DNA from: Argopecten irradians | Lineage: Eukaryota; Mollusca; Bivalvia; Pectinida; Pectinidae | Assembly: GCF_041381155.1 (NCBI RefSeq) | Contig: NC_091138.1 | Coordinates: forward strand, 33,659,604 to 33,723,603 | Reading direction: 5' to 3' | Length of the DNA: 64,000 nt | Shown here: one piece after another, positions 60,818-64,000 of the stretch | Layout of the letters: each line of letters begins with the position of its first letter | How positions within the stretch are numbered: position 1 is the stretch's first letter | The notes under the pieces: generated by a model | Database searches by the model: none | Seen by the model: the letters and a program-made list of their open reading frames with translations, nothing else | What the model was told of the DNA's origin: nothing | Program-made: the position numbers and the translations under genes

Positions 60818-61984
60818 TCTTCAAGATGTCCCGATCACTCAAGTAATGGCTGGGTTTTAAAACAAAGAAGTAGTTTAAGTCGTTACGTTTCGATGACCGT
60901 GCGTTTCGCAATCTATCAAAGTCCCCTACTTGATAAATGATTATGGCTTATACGTGCAATCCCGTATTTCCCACAACTAGTTGTGTCGAGGTTTTAATCA
61001 TTTATGAAAAACAAGTCGGAAGATGGAAAATATTTAAAAATTTGAATTTGAACTCCTTTGGCCACATCAGAGCAAACTTATGTTGAATTTTAATGTCAAA
61101 AAGCTTTACATTAAAGTATACATGTAATAATGTCGTGGTTCATATTGGACTTTCCTGAAAAATAATGATGACGTCATTTGAGGTCATGTTGCATATTATG
61201 TAGCATTCATACAAATGAAGAAATACTAGTAGGGATAAATTAGAGATAAAAGTACAGCACAGTACCAGTGCCCAGTTGTTCAAAAAATGATTAGGCTAAT
61301 AAGACTTTAACGATAATTTTCAAATTAAGATAAGATAATTTATGGTAAAGCGAATTTCCATTCTTTACCTACTTGCTGAGTTTAGTGAAGATATAATTAC
61401 AATTTTTGCAGTAAATGAGAAATGAAAAATTCACTAATCATATGATTAAGCTTATCATGCTTTTAACAACCGGGCTCAGGATGATGATAACATGGCGTCA
61501 TTTTGATGTTTTGTTAAAAATATGACGTCACTCTACTTGTATTGTTGTTGTTTAGCAAAATTGTTTACAACATAACTATGTGCACCAACTTTACCTTACA
61601 AGCTTCTTCAATTAACATAAACCTTGCATCAATCAGTAAGATGAATATGATTGCAAAAACTATACACACGGTGTATTGTTCAATAATTTGAATGCAATGT
61701 TAATTATAATAGTTTTTTTATCAACATACTTAATTTTTACTTCATTTAAAACCTTATAATTACAGATGATTAGAAGTTTTTATCGACATCACTACATCAT
61801 CGGAGATAATATACCTAACATTTTTGAGACAGTCCGTTTCCTGCTTTACAAAAAAGAAAACGTCTGCATGCATACTAGGAAGATTTTTTTCCTATACGGG
61901 TAAACCAGTGTCCCTGTCTTTATATCAGGTATACTCAGATGTCTAGTTAGTTATTACCGAATACATCAAATTATGAAATTGAGA
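60818..61984. other. Upstream of gene A
   Basis: No gene seen. A TTTTAAAAC motif about 40 bp before the ATG may act as core promoter. Confidence 0.45.
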
Positions 61985-62340
61985 TTCAAGACCCTGTTGA
62001 AACTAGTGATGTTTTATAGGACTATAAAAATCCATGACTATACAAAGTTTTGATAAAAATCTGTATGCATCAGGCCCAACCTTAGGTATTACTGTTGACT
62101 CGAAAATTTTTGTTTGTAGCTTTTGGCACAATATGCAAAAAAATGTACATTTCAGTTTTGCAAGTCCATGGGGTTTCAGTACATATTTTTTCACAACACA
62201 ACCATGCCAATTATGTTTACTAGTGTGTAAAGCGTGTACTAGGAGTGTTGGTTTGACCGGATTCGACTTTACAAAGGCATACAAGTTGAGTCGTTTTTGA
62301 CCTCATCGGGAAAATTTCATACAATTTCTTTTTTTAAACT
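61985..62340. repeat. Dispersed repeat R3, copy 3
   Basis: 'gtacatttcagttttgcaagtccatggggtttcagtaca' and 'ggtttgaccggattcgacttta' match copy 1 in opposite orientation. Confidence 0.6.
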
Positions 62341-62659
62341 TAATGAAAGCAAAATATCTTACAATCCCAACATATATTGGTTGAATCGAAGTTAAAGTAA
62401 AATTGTAGTTATCTGATAGTTTTTTTCTGTAATTTATATTGTAAATACATTGTATGATGTAAAGATGTTGCAAAAAATAGATTGTATATAATATATTAAA
62501 TAAATATTATTATGATTGGCATTTTCCACATTGCTCCATACAACGACAAATTGTCTTTATGTGGATTCAGGAAAAATTTAGGTCCGTTTCATGTGGAAAT
62601 TATCAGGTTAAATTTACACGGAAAGAGCCAATACGTCAGTCAAAGTCTAGAATTTGATC

Positions 62660-62785
62660 TTACAAACTGATCTAAATTTCAAATGAAAATAATTCATTTC
62701 CAGATAGATTTCACCTGAAAATGACGTTAAATTGACCATAATGTCAGGTGAAACTTGACTTTAATTCACATGAAAACCTTTTTTC
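62660..62785. repeat. Degenerate relative of the AGGTCA arrays
   Basis: 'tttcacctgaaaatgacg...aaattgaccataatgtcaggtgaaac' resembles the arms of the 7.8-kb unit. Confidence 0.45.
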
Positions 62786-63689
62786 TGTGTATACATACTA
62801 CTGGTATGTTAATTGTGTCCCATTAAAATACCCCGCAACACAATTGTTTCGAATTTTAGCAAAACCTTAACAAATAGGGCACAAAATCTAAAAAAATATA
62901 TACATATAATTATGAGACTTAGAATATAATATGGAGCAAGGAAGGAATTCTAAATTTCTGTCAGGCGATTGTTTAAAGGAACCTTGTTTCTATTAATTCA
63001 TAAAACAGACTCCTAATAAAGATCTGGTGTAAATGAATATTTAGCAGAATAAAGCAGTTGCTAAAATATCTGTGTAGATCTTGCTTGATGTTTTAATTTG
63101 ATTAATATTACATATGCGTGTAGTACACAGGTAAACAAAGTGTTAACAGTCAGTGATGTACATCGATTTCCTGAAGACTTCACATTTGTAAGAGCTGATA
63201 AAATTGTTGGGTCTGTGACAAGTGACATCATTAAAACGCTTGACTGTTTTACAGCCGTTGGATATAACATTTTAATAATGTACTGTTAGCTGTGGCAAAC
63301 TATATTTATTGCACTACGTTAAGTAAAGTATTTAATCTTCATAAACCGCATCTCTTTTCTTTAATTCTCGATTCAGCAAACTGACACCAGACAGCCGTAA
63401 ATGCTTGTTCCCAAAGAATGTTGATTAATCATGACCAACAAGTTACATAGCAATGACTTTACATAGTCAGTAAAATTGTGAAAACGTGAGTTAGTTACAT
63501 TCTTCTCAGATTTTTATATCATAAAAACGCAGACTCGCCTTATAACCAACACCTTATCAATCAGATTAAAAGAAAGCAAAGGTTTATGAATCTTACAACA
63601 CCTGTTAAGACTAGACATATGGTTGGATGGATGATAAGGTTAATTAACGGCGTCTTATGTATGCAATATATTGGGTGTTTGAACAATTG
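62786..63689. other. Intergenic, possible weak ORF
   Basis: 63098-63289 plus reads VLTVSDVHRFPEDFTFVRAD; the complement is also open. No flanking exons found. Confidence 0.35.
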
Positions 63690-64000
63690 TATATGATTGG
63701 CCCTGCAGATAGGGCGTTAGAATTGTACCTGCTGCCCCTATTGCATGATCGTAAAGATCGTAAAAGGCGACTAAATTAAGGATATCGTCTTTTCTCTTCT
63801 TCCTGACTGACTTTTTGTTGCCTAATGCCTCCCTTGGCCCCGCCTCACTTTTGGCCTTGAGTTGAGCGTTCGCCCCTGTGCGGAAGGCTCTGGGTTCTGT
63901 CCCATGGCCGAGACACACCAAAGTCTATAATAGTGGTAGTTTCTGCTCCGTCTTAGCGCTCGGCAAACAGGGAGTGGGACGACTGGTTCGCCCGCTGTCA
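63690..64000 (+). mobile_element. tRNA-like SINE copy, cut by window end
   Basis: 'gctgcccctattgcatgatcg' then 'gagcgttcgcccctgt', 'ctgggttctgtccc' and 'ggttcgcccgctg'. The minus-strand ORF here (63655-63921) is not a gene. Confidence 0.65.

Noticed and set aside
63655..63921. 88-codon minus-strand ORF
   Set aside because: Falls inside the tRNA-like SINE.

Overview
The window is AT-rich eukaryotic DNA with small spliced exons, long introns and many dispersed repeats. The repeat types (a tRNA-like SINE, a tail fragment reading 'cgtcctattaacagcca', short TIR elements, a split-repeat retrotransposon) suggest a marine mollusc, most likely a bivalve and possibly a scallop. That assignment rests on memory of repeat families and is not proven here.

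The core is a tandem array of three paralogous six-exon genes, all on the minus strand: gene C (700-6236), gene B (14354-25807) and gene A (53560-60817). I reconstructed each from splice sites and paralogue alignment, because most exons are too short to stand out as ORFs. All share one plan and one set of intron phases (1,2,1,1,0): (1) signal peptide; (2) short helical exon ending C-x10-C-x2-C; (3) a variable exon of 97, 1089 or 184 codons; (4) an Arg-Arg-Arg-Arg site followed by C-x2-C; (5) an exon opening with V-C-G; (6) a C-terminal exon with a 'VTY/ITY ... NQALGEELA' type motif. The mature proteins hold six cysteines, three on each side of the variable region and polybasic site. The C-x10-C-x2-C spacing, the convertase site and the C-terminal motif resemble vertebrate clusterin, so I call them clusterin-like, with homology still to be tested. 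The variable exon carries cationic 19-residue repeats (A), a Thr/Pro/Ser mucin-like domain (B) or a short cationic tail (C). Gene C has a frame break in exon 2.

Between genes B and A lie two large mobile structures. A 7.8-kb unit (28991-36792) has matching ends next to TA and about 540-bp subterminal arrays of TTTCAGGTCAA-like motifs. It encloses an unrecognised four-exon minus-strand gene (D, 30142-33008, one frame break) and a divergent plus-strand promoter and first exon. The second (44316-51996) has split direct repeats in the order B2-A2-B1-A1, typical of Ngaro/DIRS-type elements, with gag-like and SGNH-like fragments. A degenerate LINE lies within its gag, and a 1.6-kb segment spanning the LINE/gag junction is tandemly duplicated. 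Its insertion split an older dispersed repeat whose uninterrupted copy is in intron 5 of gene A.

The remainder holds minisatellites (63, 35, 40 and 51 bp), microsatellites, two MITE families, SINE copies, and long stretches where I see nothing recognisable. No CRISPR, rRNA or tRNA gene was seen.
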